Source: Alphaproteobacteria bacterium | GTDB taxonomy: Bacteria > Pseudomonadota > Alphaproteobacteria > Micropepsales > Micropepsaceae | NCBI GenBank assembly: GCA_016124635.1 | Contig: WGNJ01000006.1 | Location: 62,001-126,000, forward strand | Length of the DNA: 64,000 nt | Direction of reading: 5' to 3' | Part shown: positions 43,972 through 54,087 of the stretch, piece by piece | Layout: each line of letters starts with the position of its first letter | Numbering within the stretch: the stretch's first letter is position 1 | Position numbers and translations under genes: made by a program | The notes under the pieces: generated by a model | What the model saw: only the letters and a program-made list of their open reading frames with translations | What the model was told of the DNA's origin: nothing | Database searches by the model: none

Positions 43972-44368
43972 GATCGACAATGATGCACTGAACCGCTAAA
44001 GCCGCGATTAATGCCGCAAATGCACGCTTAAGCTTCGCTTTAGGATGAGGTTGGCCGAGTTGCCGATGTCCTAGCCTTGACAGATCGTATCGCCGGTGCG
44101 AAAAGGCACATTGCGTATTTCGCAAGGCGTGAGCTGCGCGCGACAGGGCGCTATCGGAGCCGGCGAAGTCGCGTAGCTTGCGCTCGCGGCGGCTGTTCAA
44201 AGATGGGAAGGATGGACTTGGAGACCGCTTCGCTCGAACCTGTTGTGCATACACAGCGTAGCGGATTTGTAGCGGATAAAATGGCGGAATTCCGCCAATG
44301 TAGCGGATAGACGGGGGGTACGTGGAATTCCTGAAAGGCTGCTCGACTCCACTTATATTCCGGTGACC
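43972..44368. other. 397-base intergenic region upstream of nadE
   Basis: The divergent gap between the PAS_5 gene and nadE. An open frame at 44077-44310 is not supported (no ribosome site, basic low-complexity translation). A TTGACA occurs at 44077 without a good -10 box. The part next to nadE holds three GTAGCGGAT copies and a 16-base palindrome, listed separately. Nothing else was recognised. Confidence 0.6.
44258..44308. promoter_or_regulatory. three GTAGCGGAT repeats with an internal palindrome, candidate operator cluster
   Basis: GTAGCGGAT occurs at 44258-44266, 44269-44277 and 44300-44308, start spacing 11 and 31 bases, that is about one and three helical turns. Between the second and third copies lies the perfect palindrome TGGCGGAATTCCGCCA (44282-44297). 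The cluster ends about 60 bases before the nadE start. A regulator is not identified. Confidence 0.55.
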
Positions 44369-46027
44369 ATGACCTCCTCCCTCAAGATCGCCCTCGCGCA
44401 ACTCAATCCCGTCGTCGGCGACATCAGCGGCAATCTAGCGAAGGCGCGCAAAGCGCGGGCCGACGCCGCGGCACAAGGCGCGGACATCGTCCTGTTCTCC
44501 GAGCTTTTCATCTGCGGCTATCCGCCGGAGGACTTGGTGCTCAAGCCGGCGTTGCAGGAGGAGGCGCGCGCGGCGGTCGGCGCCTTGGCGCAGGAGACCC
44601 TGTCGGGCCCCGCCGTTCTCATCGGCACACCGTGGGTCGAGAGCGAGAAGCTCTACAACGCGTTCGCCTATCTCGACGGCGGCGCGGTGAAGTCGCTGCG
44701 CTACAAAGTCGACCTGCCGAACTACGGCGTATTCGACGAGAAGCGCGTGTTCACACCTGGGCCGATGCCGGGACCGATCACGGCGCGCGGTGTACGGATC
44801 GGCGTGCCGATCTGCGAGGACGTCTGGAAGAGTGACGTCGTCGAGTGCATCGCCGAGACGGGCGGTGAGTTCATCCTGGTGCCGAATGGCTCGCCCTATG
44901 AGGCAACGAAGGAAGAGACGCGGCTCAACATTGCGGTCAACCGCGTGGTCGAGAGCGGGCTCGCCTTTGCCTATCTCAACCAGATCGGCGGCCAAGATGA
45001 ACTTGTGTTCGACGGCGGCTCGTTCGTCTTGAATCCTGACCGCTCACTTGCGGTTCAGATGCCGGCCTGGGAGGAGGCGCTGCTCGTCACTGAGTGGCAA
45101 AAGCACGGTGACAAGTGGCGTTGCGAGGTCGGCTCGCAAGCGACGCTGACGACGGGTCTCGAGGCGACCTATCAAGCGATGATGCTGGGCTTGCGCGACT
45201 ATGTGCGCAAGAACCGGTTTCCCGGAGTCGTGCTCGGATTGTCTGGCGGTATCGATTCAGCATTGACGGCGGCTGTCGCAGCCGACGCGCTTGGGCCCGA
45301 CAAGGTACGCTGTGTGATGATGCCGTCGCGCTATACGAGCCAAGAGAGCTTGGACGACGCTGCGCAGGTGGCGAAGTTCGTCGGCACCGGTCTCGACAGT
45401 GTGCCGATCGAGGATGCGGTGAAGGCGTTCGGCACGATGATGGCGCCCATGTTCGCCGGGCGGGCACCCGACACGACGGAAGAGAACATCCAATCGCGCA
45501 TTCGCGGCGTGGTTTTGATGGCGATCTCGAACAAGTTCGGGCAGATGGTGCTGACGACGGGCAACAAGTCCGAGATGTCGGTCGGCTACGCTACGCTCTA
45601 CGGTGATATGTGCGGCGGCTACAATGTGCTCAAGGACATCTACAAGATGCAGGTGTTCGCGCTATCGAAGTGGCGCAACCAGCATACACCGAAGGGCGCG
45701 CTGGGGCCTTCCGGCCGGGTCATGCCGGAGCGCGTGATCGAAAAGCCGCCTTCGGCCGAGTTGCGCGCCGATCAAAAGGACGAAGACTCGCTGCCGCCCT
45801 ATCCGGTGCTCGACGATATCTTGGAGTGCCTGGTCGAGAACGAGATGCCGGTCGAGGATATTGTCAAGCGAGGCCATCCGCTTACGGTGGTGAAGCGTGT
45901 CGAGAACTTGCTCTCGATTGCCGAGTACAAGCGCAGGCAGGCGCCTCCGGGCGTGAAGATCACGCGCAAGAACTTCGGCCGCGACCGGCGCTACCCCATC
46001 ACCAACGCCTTCAGGGACGCGACGTGA
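44369..46027 (+). CDS. nadE: glutamine-dependent NAD+ synthetase
   Basis: About 552 residues. The N-terminal nitrilase-fold glutaminase shows the Glu/Lys/Cys triad in FSELFICGYPPEDL, RYKVDLPNYGVFDEKR and VPICEDVW. The C-terminal synthetase has the PP-loop GLSGGIDSALTAAV near residue 290, then TTGNKSEMSVGYATLYGDMCGG. It amidates deamido-NAD with ammonia channelled from glutamine. ATG 44369 is used; GTG 44363 in frame is the alternative. The stop overlaps the next ATG (TGATG). Confidence 0.95.
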   Translation: MTSSLKIALAQLNPVVGDISGNLAKARKARADAAAQGADIVLFSELFICGYPPEDLVLKPALQEEARAAVGALAQETLSGPAVLIGTPWVESEKLYNAFAYLDGGAVKSLRYKVDLPNYGVFDEKRVFTPGPMPGPITARGVRIGVPICEDVWKSDVVECIAETGGEFILVPNGSPYEATKEETRLNIAVNRVVESGLAFAYLNQIGGQDELVFDGGSFVLNPDRSLAVQMPAWEEALLVTEWQKHGDKWRCEVGSQATLTTGLEATYQAMMLGLRDYVRKNRFPGVVLGLSGGIDSALTAAVAADALGPDKVRCVMMPSRYTSQESLDDAAQVAKFVGTGLDSVPIEDAVKAFGTMMAPMFAGRAPDTTEENIQSRIRGVVLMAISNKFGQMVLTTGNKSEMSVGYATLYGDMCGGYNVLKDIYKMQVFALSKWRNQHTPKGALGPSGRVMPERVIEKPPSAELRADQKDEDSLPPYPVLDDILECLVENEMPVEDIVKRGHPLTVVKRVENLLSIAEYKRRQAPPGVKITRKNFGRDRRYPITNAFRDAT

Positions 46028-46479
46028 TGGAAGCGATGCTCGCAATCGTGTCAGTGATCGCTAGCGTTGATGTGTCGACAGCATTTTCTCATTCTGACGA
46101 TGAATGGCACAAGGCCTGCCCCGTGATCATCACTGAGACTGCCATCGACGGCCCCACGACGCCGCCCATAAAAGCCGTTGCGCCACGGTATCCGACGAAA
46201 CCTCATTTCATGGCGGAAGATGTTGTGGTGCTGGCTGCGCGAATTGATCAGGCGGGAAGTGTTTTCGATGTCCGCATTGAGCATACTTTCGTGCCGGAGT
46301 TTGTAGACGGCACGCTTGAAGCTGTTCGCGCGTGGCGTTATGCGCCGCCGATGCTTAAGGGTAAACCAGCGTGCCTTGAGCAAGACTTTGCGATTGAGTA
46401 TCGGCTAGACCCATGCGACCCCGAGAAGCCAACTGCTGGATGCGCACCATTTCATCCTTCATACCCAGGCGTTAGATGA
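46027..46479 (+). CDS. TonB C-terminal-like exported protein
   Basis: A 150-residue protein with a likely signal peptide ([17 protein letters not shown]). The mature part fits a TonB C-terminal fold: [81 protein letters not shown]. It lacks the membrane anchor and Pro-rich spacer of real TonB, so it is probably a free periplasmic relative. It is wedged between nadE (TGATG overlap) and gltX (ATGA overlap). Confidence 0.75.
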   Translation: MEAMLAIVSVIASVDVSTAFSHSDDEWHKACPVIITETAIDGPTTPPIKAVAPRYPTKPHFMAEDVVVLAARIDQAGSVFDVRIEHTFVPEFVDGTLEAVRAWRYAPPMLKGKPACLEQDFAIEYRLDPCDPEKPTAGCAPFHPSYPGVR

Positions 46480-47813
46480 CCGTCGTTGTTCGCATTGCTC
46501 CGTCGCCTACTGGGAAGCTGCACGTCGGCAATGTCCGGACGTCGCTGGTGAATTGGCTGTTTGCGCGCAAGGCCGGCGGCAAATTCATCCTGCGCCTCGA
46601 CGACACGGATACCGAGCGCTCCACGGAAGAGTTCGCGCGCGGGATCGAGACCGATCTCGCTTGGCTCGGATTGACGCATGATTTCTTCGCCAAGCAGTCG
46701 GATCGTACGGCGGTCTACGATGCCGCGGCCGAGAAGCTGAAGCAGATGGGTCGGCTCTACGCTTGCTATGAGACGGCGGAGGAGCTCGATCGCAAGCGCA
46801 AGCGGCAGCAGGCAGCGCACAAGCCGCCGATCTATGATCGTGCTGCGCTCAATCTGACGCCCGCGGAGAAGGCGGACCTCGAGGCCAAAGGGCGCCGGCC
46901 GCATTGGCGCTTCAAGCTCGACGGGAAGCGCGTCGAGTGGAACGACCTGGTGCGCGGGCCACAGCAGATCGACACCGCCTCGCAGTCCGATCCGGTGCTG
47001 ATCCGCGAGGATGGGCGCTATCTCTACACGTTGCCGAGCGTGATCGACGACACTGACTTCGGTGTCACGCATATCATCCGCGGCGAAGATCACGTCACCA
47101 ACACGGGCACACAGATCGAGCTCTTCGAAGCGCTGGGCGCGAAGGCGCCGGCGTTTGCGCATTTGGCGCTGCTGGTCGGCGCGGGCGGCGAGGGGCTTTC
47201 CAAACGCACCGGGTCGCTTTCGATCGAAGAGCTGCGCAACGACGGCATCGAAGCGATGGCGCTCAACTCGTTGCTGGCGAAGATCGGCACCTCGGATCCG
47301 GTCGTGCCGCGCGCAACGCTGACGGATCTCGTCGCCGACTTCGACATGGGCCACATGAGCCGCGCGCCGGCACACTTCGATCCGGCTGAGCTGCGCGCGC
47401 TGAATCACAAGCTGTTGCACGGCACGCCTTTCGAGCAGGTCCAGAAACGCTTGATCGAATTGGGCGTGCCCGGCGGCGTCGCATTCTGGGAGGCGGTGCG
47501 CGACAACATTCAGGTGCTGAACGACGCCAAGGTTTGGTGGGATGTCGTCGCCGGATCGGTGGCGCCGGTGATTGAGGATCAGGACTTCGCCGCCCAGGCG
47601 CGCGCGTTGTTGCCGACCGGTCCCTACACCGAAGAGACCTGGCACGAATGGTCCGCCGCGGTTTCTCGTAAAGCCGGCGTTAAGGGAAAGGCGCTTTATA
47701 AGCCACTCAGACTTGCGCTGACCGGCCATGACCATGGACCGGAGATGCGGAAGCTGCTACCTCTGATCGGGCCTGAACGAGCCGCACGGCGGCTCTCCGG
47801 TCAGGCGGCATGA
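46476..47813 (+). CDS. gltX: glutamate--tRNA ligase
   Basis: A 445-residue class I synthetase. The HIGH-like motif is KLHVGN in [22 protein letters not shown], the KMSKS-like motif is LSKRTGS near residue 246, and [19 protein letters not shown] is the ribose/ATP-side segment. It charges tRNA-Glu (and in organisms with GatCAB also tRNA-Gln). The length and the [13 protein letters not shown] form fit the shorter GluRS type that many alphaproteobacteria carry in addition to a second copy; a second copy is not in this window. Confidence 0.93.
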   Translation: MTVVVRIAPSPTGKLHVGNVRTSLVNWLFARKAGGKFILRLDDTDTERSTEEFARGIETDLAWLGLTHDFFAKQSDRTAVYDAAAEKLKQMGRLYACYETAEELDRKRKRQQAAHKPPIYDRAALNLTPAEKADLEAKGRRPHWRFKLDGKRVEWNDLVRGPQQIDTASQSDPVLIREDGRYLYTLPSVIDDTDFGVTHIIRGEDHVTNTGTQIELFEALGAKAPAFAHLALLVGAGGEGLSKRTGSLSIEELRNDGIEAMALNSLLAKIGTSDPVVPRATLTDLVADFDMGHMSRAPAHFDPAELRALNHKLLHGTPFEQVQKRLIELGVPGGVAFWEAVRDNIQVLNDAKVWWDVVAGSVAPVIEDQDFAAQARALLPTGPYTEETWHEWSAAVSRKAGVKGKALYKPLRLALTGHDHGPEMRKLLPLIGPERAARRLSGQAA

Positions 47814-48006
47814 CGGAAACGGCTGACAATGGTCCTGCAGGCGAACATCGCGGACATGACCGGCGCTTCGACGGCGCGGGCGGCCATTTCGATTTGTATT
47901 TGCGGCTAAAACACCGACTGGCCGCGCGCGCTGATTCTCTAAACACTGCCTTCGGAGATTTCGCAACGCCCGGCCAGCGGCCGAGGGGCTTTGACGAGGT
48001 TTCGAG

Positions 48007-49374
48007 ATGGCACTGACGATCTACAACACGCTGGCGCGCGAAAAGCAGGTTTTCGAACCGATCGACCGCACGAACGTACGCATGTATGTCTGCGGACCGA
48101 CGGTGTACGACTTTGCGCATATCGGCAACGCGCGGCCTGTGATCGTCTTCGACGTGCTGTTTCGCCTGCTTCGTCATCTCTACGGCGAAAAGCATGTGAC
48201 CTATGTGCGGAACATCACCGATGTCGAGGACAAGATCATCGCGCGCGCTGCGGAGCGGCACGTCTCCATCCGTGAGCTGACCGAGGGCACCGCCAAAATC
48301 TATCAGGAAGACGCCCTGGCGCTCGGTTGCTTGAAACCGACGATCGAGCCCCGCGTGACCGACACGATGGCTGAGATCGTCGCGATGATCGAACAGCTGG
48401 TCAGGAACAATCATGCCTATGCGGCCGAGGGGCATGTGCTCTTCCATGTGCCCTCCGATCCTGACTACGGGAAGCTGTCCCGCCGACCGCTCGACGAGAT
48501 GATCGCCGGCGCGCGCGTCGAGGTGGCGCCGTACAAGAAGAATCCGATGGACTTCGTGTTGTGGAAGCCCTCGACGGGCGAGCAGCCTGGATGGGACAGC
48601 CCTTGGGGCAAAGGACGGCCCGGCTGGCACATCGAATGCTCGGCCATGAGCGAGAAGCATCTCGGTGAGACCTTCGATATCCACGCGGGCGGCATCGACC
48701 TCATCTTTCCGCACCACGAGAACGAGATCGCGCAGAGCGAAGGCGCGCATCACGGCAAGCCGATTGCGAATTACTGGATGCACAACGGCTTTCTGCAGGT
48801 CGAGGGCGAGAAGATGTCGAAGAGCCTCGGCAACTTCATAACGATCCGTGAATTGTTGGCGGAGAAAAAATTCGGCGGCGAGCAATGGCACGGCTTGGTG
48901 TTGCGCCATGCAATGCTGAGCACGCACTATCGCCAGCCGATCGACTGGACGCTCGACCGGCTCACCCGGTCGCGTACGGAGCTGATGGACTGGGCGCGAT
49001 TGTTGCACGATGTGGCGCCGTCGGCCGATCTTCATGAGGACGTTCTGGCCCCACTGTCGGACGATCTGAACACACCGGCGGCGTATGCCGCGCTTCATCG
49101 GATGGCTGCGGCGGCGCGGACAAATCAAGAGGATCGGGCGCACTTCAAGCGGGCGCTTGTGTTCCTCGGGCTCTACGACAATCAAAAGGATGCCGATTTT
49201 CTTGTCGGGCAAAGTGTGGATGCAGCACGCGTTGAAGAGCTGATTGCCAAGCGCGGCGCTGCGCGCAAAGCGAAGGACTTCAAGGAGGCCGATCGTATCC
49301 GCGCCGAATTGTCGTCGATGGGTGTTGCGATCGAAGACGGGCCCGGCGGCACAACATGGAAGGTCATGTCATGA
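48007..49374 (+). CDS. cysS: cysteine--tRNA ligase
   Basis: A 455-residue CysRS. The first zinc ligand Cys and the HIGH motif are in [32 protein letters not shown] and [16 protein letters not shown] carry the other zinc ligands; KMSKSLGNF is the KMSKS loop. It charges tRNA-Cys. The 193 bases before it hold an open frame I do not accept as a gene. The stop overlaps the cimA ATG (ATGA). Confidence 0.97.
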   Translation: MALTIYNTLAREKQVFEPIDRTNVRMYVCGPTVYDFAHIGNARPVIVFDVLFRLLRHLYGEKHVTYVRNITDVEDKIIARAAERHVSIRELTEGTAKIYQEDALALGCLKPTIEPRVTDTMAEIVAMIEQLVRNNHAYAAEGHVLFHVPSDPDYGKLSRRPLDEMIAGARVEVAPYKKNPMDFVLWKPSTGEQPGWDSPWGKGRPGWHIECSAMSEKHLGETFDIHAGGIDLIFPHHENEIAQSEGAHHGKPIANYWMHNGFLQVEGEKMSKSLGNFITIRELLAEKKFGGEQWHGLVLRHAMLSTHYRQPIDWTLDRLTRSRTELMDWARLLHDVAPSADLHEDVLAPLSDDLNTPAAYAALHRMAAAARTNQEDRAHFKRALVFLGLYDNQKDADFLVGQSVDAARVEELIAKRGAARKAKDFKEADRIRAELSSMGVAIEDGPGGTTWKVMS

Positions 49375-50978
49375 CCCGGGACCGGCTCTTTCTTTTCGAC
49401 ACGACGTTGCGCGACGGGGCGCAGACGCAAGGCGTGGATTTCAGCGTCGAGGACAAGCGGCAGATCGCGCAGGCCCTGGACGAACTTGGCATCGACTACA
49501 TCGAAGGCGGCTGGCCGGGTGCGAACCCGACCGACACCACGTTCTTCAATGAGCCGCCGAAACTCAATCACGCGACGTTGGTCGCCTTCGGCATGACCAA
49601 GCGGCCGGGACGGAGCACGGGCAACGATCCCGGCCTTGCGAGCATACTCGACGCCAAGGCGTCGGCTTGCTGCTTGGTAGGCAAGACGTGGGACTTTCAC
49701 GTCGATGTGGCGCTTGAGGTGTCGCGCGAGGACAACATACGCGCCATCACGGAAAGCATGGCCGCGGTCGCTCAGCGGTCGCGCGAGCCGATGTTCGACG
49801 CGGAGCATTTCTTCGATGGCTACAAGGCCAACCCGGCCTATGCTTTGAGGTGTTTGCAGGCCGCACTCGACGGCGGCGCGCGGTGGCTCGTGCTGTGCGA
49901 CACGAACGGCGGTACGCTACCACATGAGGTGAGCCGCATTGTGGGCGAGGTCACCAAAGTCTTCGTCGGCGACATGCTCGGCGTTCACACGCACAACGAC
50001 ACGGACAATGCGGTTGCCAACACGCTGGCGGCGGTCGAGGCCGGTGTGCGGCAGATCCAAGGGACACTCAACGGTCTGGGCGAACGTTGCGGCAACGCGA
50101 ACCTGATTTCGCTGATCCCCACCTTGATGCTGAAGCCGGGGTTCAAGGAGCGCTTCGACTTGAGCATCGATCCGAGCAAGCTCAAACAGGTGACGCACGT
50201 GTCGCGCTTGCTCGACGAGATCTTGAACAGAACGCCGAACAGGCACGCGCCCTATGTCGGCGCGTCTGCTTTCGCGCACAAAGGCGGGTTGCACGCCTCA
50301 GCGGTGGCTAAGGATCCGCGCACATATGAGCACGTGCCGCCGGAGACGGTTGGGAATGCGCGCAAGATCTTGGTGTCGGATCAGGCGGGGCGCTCCAATT
50401 TACTTTCACGCTTGGTCGAGCTTGGGATCGACGTCGACTCTAAGGACGCGCGCGTCACCACCTTGCTGGAGCGCATCAAGGAACGTGAGTTTCTTGGCTA
50501 CTCCTATGACGGCGCGGAGGCGTCGCTCGAGTTGCTTGCGCGCCGGGCGCTCGGGCAAGTGCCGACCTTCTTCAATGTCGAGAGCTTTCGCGTCAGCGTG
50601 GAGCGGCGACACAACGCGATCGGCGAGGAGGTCACGACCTCAGAGGCCGTCGTGAAGGTCGTCGTCGACGGTGAGCGTTTGATGAGTGTGGGCGAGGGCA
50701 ACGGCCCGGTGAATGCGCTCGATCAGGCCTTGCGCAAGGATCTCGGCCGGTATTCGAAATGGCTCGAGGATCTGCGGCTCGTCGACTTCAAGGTCCGTAT
50801 CCTGACGGCGGGTACGGAGGCTGTCACACGCGTCATGGTCGAAAGCGCTGACGGCAGCGGCGCGCGCTGGTCGACTGTCGGCGTGTCACCGAATATTGTC
50901 GATGCTTCATTCGAGGCGCTGCTCGACTCCGTCACCTATAAGTTGCTGCGTGACGGGGCGTCGCCGACACGGAGTTAG
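49371..50978 (+). CDS. cimA: (R)-citramalate synthase
   Basis: A 535-residue enzyme of the isopropylmalate/citramalate synthase family, of the long CimA type: the HMGL-like barrel opens [22 protein letters not shown], followed by [11 protein letters not shown] and the metal-binding [13 protein letters not shown]. The C-terminal regulatory LeuA-type dimerisation domain spans about 400-530. It condenses pyruvate and acetyl-CoA to citramalate, a threonine-independent route to isoleucine. ATG 49371 overlaps the cysS stop and is preferred to 49356. Confidence 0.93.
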   Translation: MTRDRLFLFDTTLRDGAQTQGVDFSVEDKRQIAQALDELGIDYIEGGWPGANPTDTTFFNEPPKLNHATLVAFGMTKRPGRSTGNDPGLASILDAKASACCLVGKTWDFHVDVALEVSREDNIRAITESMAAVAQRSREPMFDAEHFFDGYKANPAYALRCLQAALDGGARWLVLCDTNGGTLPHEVSRIVGEVTKVFVGDMLGVHTHNDTDNAVANTLAAVEAGVRQIQGTLNGLGERCGNANLISLIPTLMLKPGFKERFDLSIDPSKLKQVTHVSRLLDEILNRTPNRHAPYVGASAFAHKGGLHASAVAKDPRTYEHVPPETVGNARKILVSDQAGRSNLLSRLVELGIDVDSKDARVTTLLERIKEREFLGYSYDGAEASLELLARRALGQVPTFFNVESFRVSVERRHNAIGEEVTTSEAVVKVVVDGERLMSVGEGNGPVNALDQALRKDLGRYSKWLEDLRLVDFKVRILTAGTEAVTRVMVESADGSGARWSTVGVSPNIVDASFEALLDSVTYKLLRDGASPTRS

Positions 50979-50984
50979 AGATCG

Positions 50985-52433
50985 ATGCAGATTCCTGAGA
51001 AGGGCAAATCACAGGCTGAAGTCAAAGCAGCGCTCGAAGGATTGGGCGGGCGCGATGCGCATTGGCGCGACGGCAAGACGCTCGGCTACATCTACGACGC
51101 AGGCCCTGAGGTCGAAGAAATCGGGAAGTGGGCGTACATGCGTTATCTCACGGAGAACGCGCTGGCGCCAAACGTCTTTCCGAGCTTGATGCAAATCGAA
51201 AACGAGCTCGTGGCGATGGCGGCGGGTCATCTGGGCGACGTGCCGGGTGTCGTCGGCAACTTCACGAGCGGCGGCACGGAATCGTGCTTGCTTGCGGTCA
51301 AGACGGCGCGCGACTATTCGCGCGCGACGAAGCCGCATATCAAGGAGCCTGAAGTCATCCTGCCAGTGACTGCGCACGCGGCGTTTCAAAAGGGCTGCCA
51401 CTACCTCGGTATCAAGAAGGTATTGGTGCCGGTCTCGCCCAAGACCTACAAGGCCGATCCGGCGGTGATTGAAAAGGCGATCACGCCGAACACGATCCAA
51501 ATCGTATCGTCTGCCGTTTCCTACGCTCACGGCGTGCTCGATCCGATCGAGGAGATCGCGCGCGTGGCGCAGAAACATAATCTCCTCTTCCACGTTGACG
51601 GCTGCATCGGCGGATTCTTGCTGCCCTATTTCAAGCGGCTCGGCGCGAAGCTCGGCGAATTCGACTTCCGTGTTCCGGGCGTCACATCGATGTCGATGGA
51701 CTTACACAAGTACGCTTATTGCCCGAAGGGCGCGTCGGTGGTCTTGCACCGCTCGAAGGATCTGCGGCGCTTTCAGATGTTCGTGACCGCCGATTGGACC
51801 GGATACACGATTGTCAATCCGACCATCCAGTCGGCGAAGTCCGGTGGGCCGATGGCGGCGGCGTGGGCCGTGATGAACTTCCTGGGCGATGAGGGCTATT
51901 TGCGCCTTGCGGAGCGGATTTGGTCGGCGACGAAAAAGATCGTGGCAGGCATTCGCGAAACGCATGGCTTGCGCCTTGTCGGCGAACCGGATTCCAACCA
52001 AGTTGCTTTCACGAGCGACAAGTTCTCTTGCTTTCACCTCATCGACGAGATGGCGGCGCGAGGTTGGGGGATACAGCCGCAATTCGGCTATCACGGATCA
52101 GAGGCGAACGTGCACATTTCGATCGGGCAGAAGACGTTCGATCAAGCCGACGACTTCCTTGCGGCGCTGCGCGAGTCTGTCAGTGCCTGCGCGGACAAAG
52201 GCTTCAGCCAGATTGCGGTGAAGGTCAAAGCGGAGCTCGCGAACATGAAGCCGGGCGCCTTCAATCCGACCATGATGGGGGATTTGATGCGAGCCGCCGG
52301 CGTCGAAGACGGGCAGCTGCCGCGCAAGGCGGCGGAGCTCAACCAAATCTTGAACGAATTGCCTCCTGCCGTGACTCAATTCGTGCTGACGGAATTTATG
52401 AACGATCGCTACATTTACCGGCCGCGACGCTGA
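50985..52433 (+). CDS. PLP-dependent lyase/decarboxylase of the sphingosine-1-phosphate lyase-like group
   Basis: A 482-residue group II PLP enzyme. TSGGTESCLLAVKTARDY contacts the cofactor phosphate, HAAFQKGCHYLGIKKVLVPV and HVDGCIGGFLLPYFKRLG carry the His/Asp ring contacts, and the PLP Lys is in DLHKYAYCPKGASVVLH near residue 245. The pattern is closer to sphingosine-1-phosphate lyases than to glutamate decarboxylases; automated labels often say aspartate aminotransferase family. No N-terminal membrane helix is present. It follows cimA by 6 bases and is followed by rarD, so it is part of a larger operon. Confidence 0.82.
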   Translation: MQIPEKGKSQAEVKAALEGLGGRDAHWRDGKTLGYIYDAGPEVEEIGKWAYMRYLTENALAPNVFPSLMQIENELVAMAAGHLGDVPGVVGNFTSGGTESCLLAVKTARDYSRATKPHIKEPEVILPVTAHAAFQKGCHYLGIKKVLVPVSPKTYKADPAVIEKAITPNTIQIVSSAVSYAHGVLDPIEEIARVAQKHNLLFHVDGCIGGFLLPYFKRLGAKLGEFDFRVPGVTSMSMDLHKYAYCPKGASVVLHRSKDLRRFQMFVTADWTGYTIVNPTIQSAKSGGPMAAAWAVMNFLGDEGYLRLAERIWSATKKIVAGIRETHGLRLVGEPDSNQVAFTSDKFSCFHLIDEMAARGWGIQPQFGYHGSEANVHISIGQKTFDQADDFLAALRESVSACADKGFSQIAVKVKAELANMKPGAFNPTMMGDLMRAAGVEDGQLPRKAAELNQILNELPPAVTQFVLTEFMNDRYIYRPRR

Positions 52434-52445
52434 CCTTCATCCGAG

Positions 52446-53339
52446 ATGTCCGAGAAAGACGCGCACAATAACGGCGTCATCTACGCCGCGACGGCCTTCG
52501 CCGTCTGGGGGATCATTCCGATCTTCTGGAAACAGATGGCGTATGTGCCGGCGATCGAGATCGTCATGCACCGCATACTGTGGTCGCTGCTCTTCGCCGG
52601 CGGCGTGATCTTCGCGCTCGGCAAATGGCCGCTGCTGCGCGAGGCTCTGACGACGCGCAAAACGCTACAGATGCTGACCGTGAGCGCGCTGCTCATCGGC
52701 ATGAACTGGGGCTTGTTCATCTGGGCGGTGAACGTCGGGCGGATCGAGGAGACGAGCCTCGGCTACTACATCAACCCGCTCGTCAACTTCGCGCTCGGCG
52801 TGGTGCTCTTGGGTGAGCGGCTGACACGGATCCAGCTTGTCGCCGTCGGCCTTGCGGCGGTCGGCGTGTTGAACCAAACGATCGCGGTCGGCGTGCTGCC
52901 GTGGATCTCGATCACGCTGGCGGTGAGCTTCGGCCTCTACGGTCTCATCCGCAAGCACGTGCCCGTCGAGTCGCTCGTCGGGCTGACCATCGAAGCGATC
53001 ATCCTGACGCCGATCGCGCTCAGCTATCTGATCTATCTCGATCTGCACGGCACGGGGCTCTTCTTGCATCATGACCGCGTGACAGACCTGTTGCTCGTGT
53101 TGGCTGGGCCGTTGACGGCGATACCGCTGCTTCTGTTCGCGGCAGGCGTGCGGCGGATCAAGCTGTCGACAATCGGTTTCCTGCAGTATCTGGCGCCGTC
53201 GATTTCGCTCGTTCTGGCTGTCGTCATGTACAACGAGCCGTTCACGGCGGCGCACGCCGTGACGTTCGGATTGATCTGGCTGGCGCTGGCGCTGATCTCG
53301 TGGGAGGCGTTGACCCGCGAACGCTATTCGGCGGCTTGA
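52446..53339 (+). CDS. rarD: EamA/RarD family transporter
   Basis: A 297-residue integral membrane protein with about ten helices and the RarD pattern: ATAFAVWGIIPIFWKQMAYVPAIEIVMHRILWSLLF, LIGMNWGLFIWAVNVGRIEETSLGYYINPLVNFALGVVLLGERLT and LQYLAPSISLVLAVVMYNEPF. The family exports metabolites, in some cases amino acids; the substrate here is unknown. It starts 12 bases after the PLP enzyme gene. Its end overlaps the convergent LOG gene by 16 bases. Confidence 0.88.
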   Translation: MSEKDAHNNGVIYAATAFAVWGIIPIFWKQMAYVPAIEIVMHRILWSLLFAGGVIFALGKWPLLREALTTRKTLQMLTVSALLIGMNWGLFIWAVNVGRIEETSLGYYINPLVNFALGVVLLGERLTRIQLVAVGLAAVGVLNQTIAVGVLPWISITLAVSFGLYGLIRKHVPVESLVGLTIEAIILTPIALSYLIYLDLHGTGLFLHHDRVTDLLLVLAGPLTAIPLLLFAAGVRRIKLSTIGFLQYLAPSISLVLAVVMYNEPFTAAHAVTFGLIWLALALISWEALTRERYSAA

Positions 53340-53890
53340 CGCTGGAAGTTCGTGATTGCGGGGACGACGTCCTCAGCGCGCGGCACGGAGGTGTAGAGCT
53401 CATAGAGTCCGTAGCGCGCGAAGTTGTGGGAGCCGACGCGTTTGAACGTTTCAAACAGCGGATCCCAGAAGCCTTTGATATTGACGAAGACGATCGGCTT
53501 CTTGTGCAAGCCAAGTTGCGCCCACGTCATCGCTTCGAGCACCTCCTCGAGCGTGCCGAGGCCGCCCGGCAAGATCACGAAGGCGTCCGCGAGATTGTGC
53601 ATGCGGTCCTTGCGCTCATGCATCGTCGGCGTGACGATCAATTCGGTGAGCGTCGCCAACTCGATCTCACGCGCGCGCAGGAACTGGGGGATGACGCCGA
53701 CAACTTCGCCGCCGGCGTCCAGCGCCGATCGTGCGACTTCGCCCATCAGGCCGATGGATGCGCCGCCATAGACGAGGCGTATGCCGGCTTGGGCAACGCT
53801 CCGGCCCAAGGTCCGAGCCGCTTCGAGGTATGCCGGATCCGACCCCTCGGAGGAGCCGCAAAAGACGCAAATTCCCATCAGCTTCTGCAT
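53324..53890 (-). CDS. LOG-family protein (TIGR00730; cytokinin-riboside 5'-monophosphate phosphoribohydrolase-like)
   Basis: A 188-residue Rossmann-like protein with the LOG family core: ICVFCGSSEGSDPAY, LVYGGASIGLMGEVA, MHERKDRM and the LPGGLGTLEEVLEAMTWAQLG motif that binds the nucleotide. LOG enzymes release the base from cytokinin or purine nucleoside 5'-monophosphates. ATG 53890 is preferred over the longer frame to 54040; ATG 53878 (MGICVF) is another option. Single-gene unit on the minus strand. Confidence 0.9.
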   Translation of the reverse strand: MQKLMGICVFCGSSEGSDPAYLEAARTLGRSVAQAGIRLVYGGASIGLMGEVARSALDAGGEVVGVIPQFLRAREIELATLTELIVTPTMHERKDRMHNLADAFVILPGGLGTLEEVLEAMTWAQLGLHKKPIVFVNIKGFWDPLFETFKRVGSHNFARYGLYELYTSVPRAEDVVPAITNFQRQAAE

Positions 53891-54087
53891 TGTTATTCCC
53901 GAGGCTGAACGCAGGTCGGCGGGTACTTGATCATACGAGGATACTGTAAACGCTTTGAAACCCTGTTCCAGTCTTGCGGCAAAACGATGACAGTGAGCAC
54001 ACGCACAAATCTGGGCCTCTTGGCGGACGGCCGTGGCCAAGCTAACGATTGCGTTAACGCGGCGACCTGACCTTGAGGGGGATGAGA

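Noticed and set aside
44077-44310. 77-codon open frame upstream of nadE
   Set aside because: It lacks a ribosome site, has a basic low-complexity translation and runs through the phased repeat cluster.
47810-48016. 68-codon open frame between gltX and cysS
   Set aside because: It overlaps the cysS start, has no conserved pattern and no clear ribosome site beyond the gltX end overlap; it could be real but I cannot support it.
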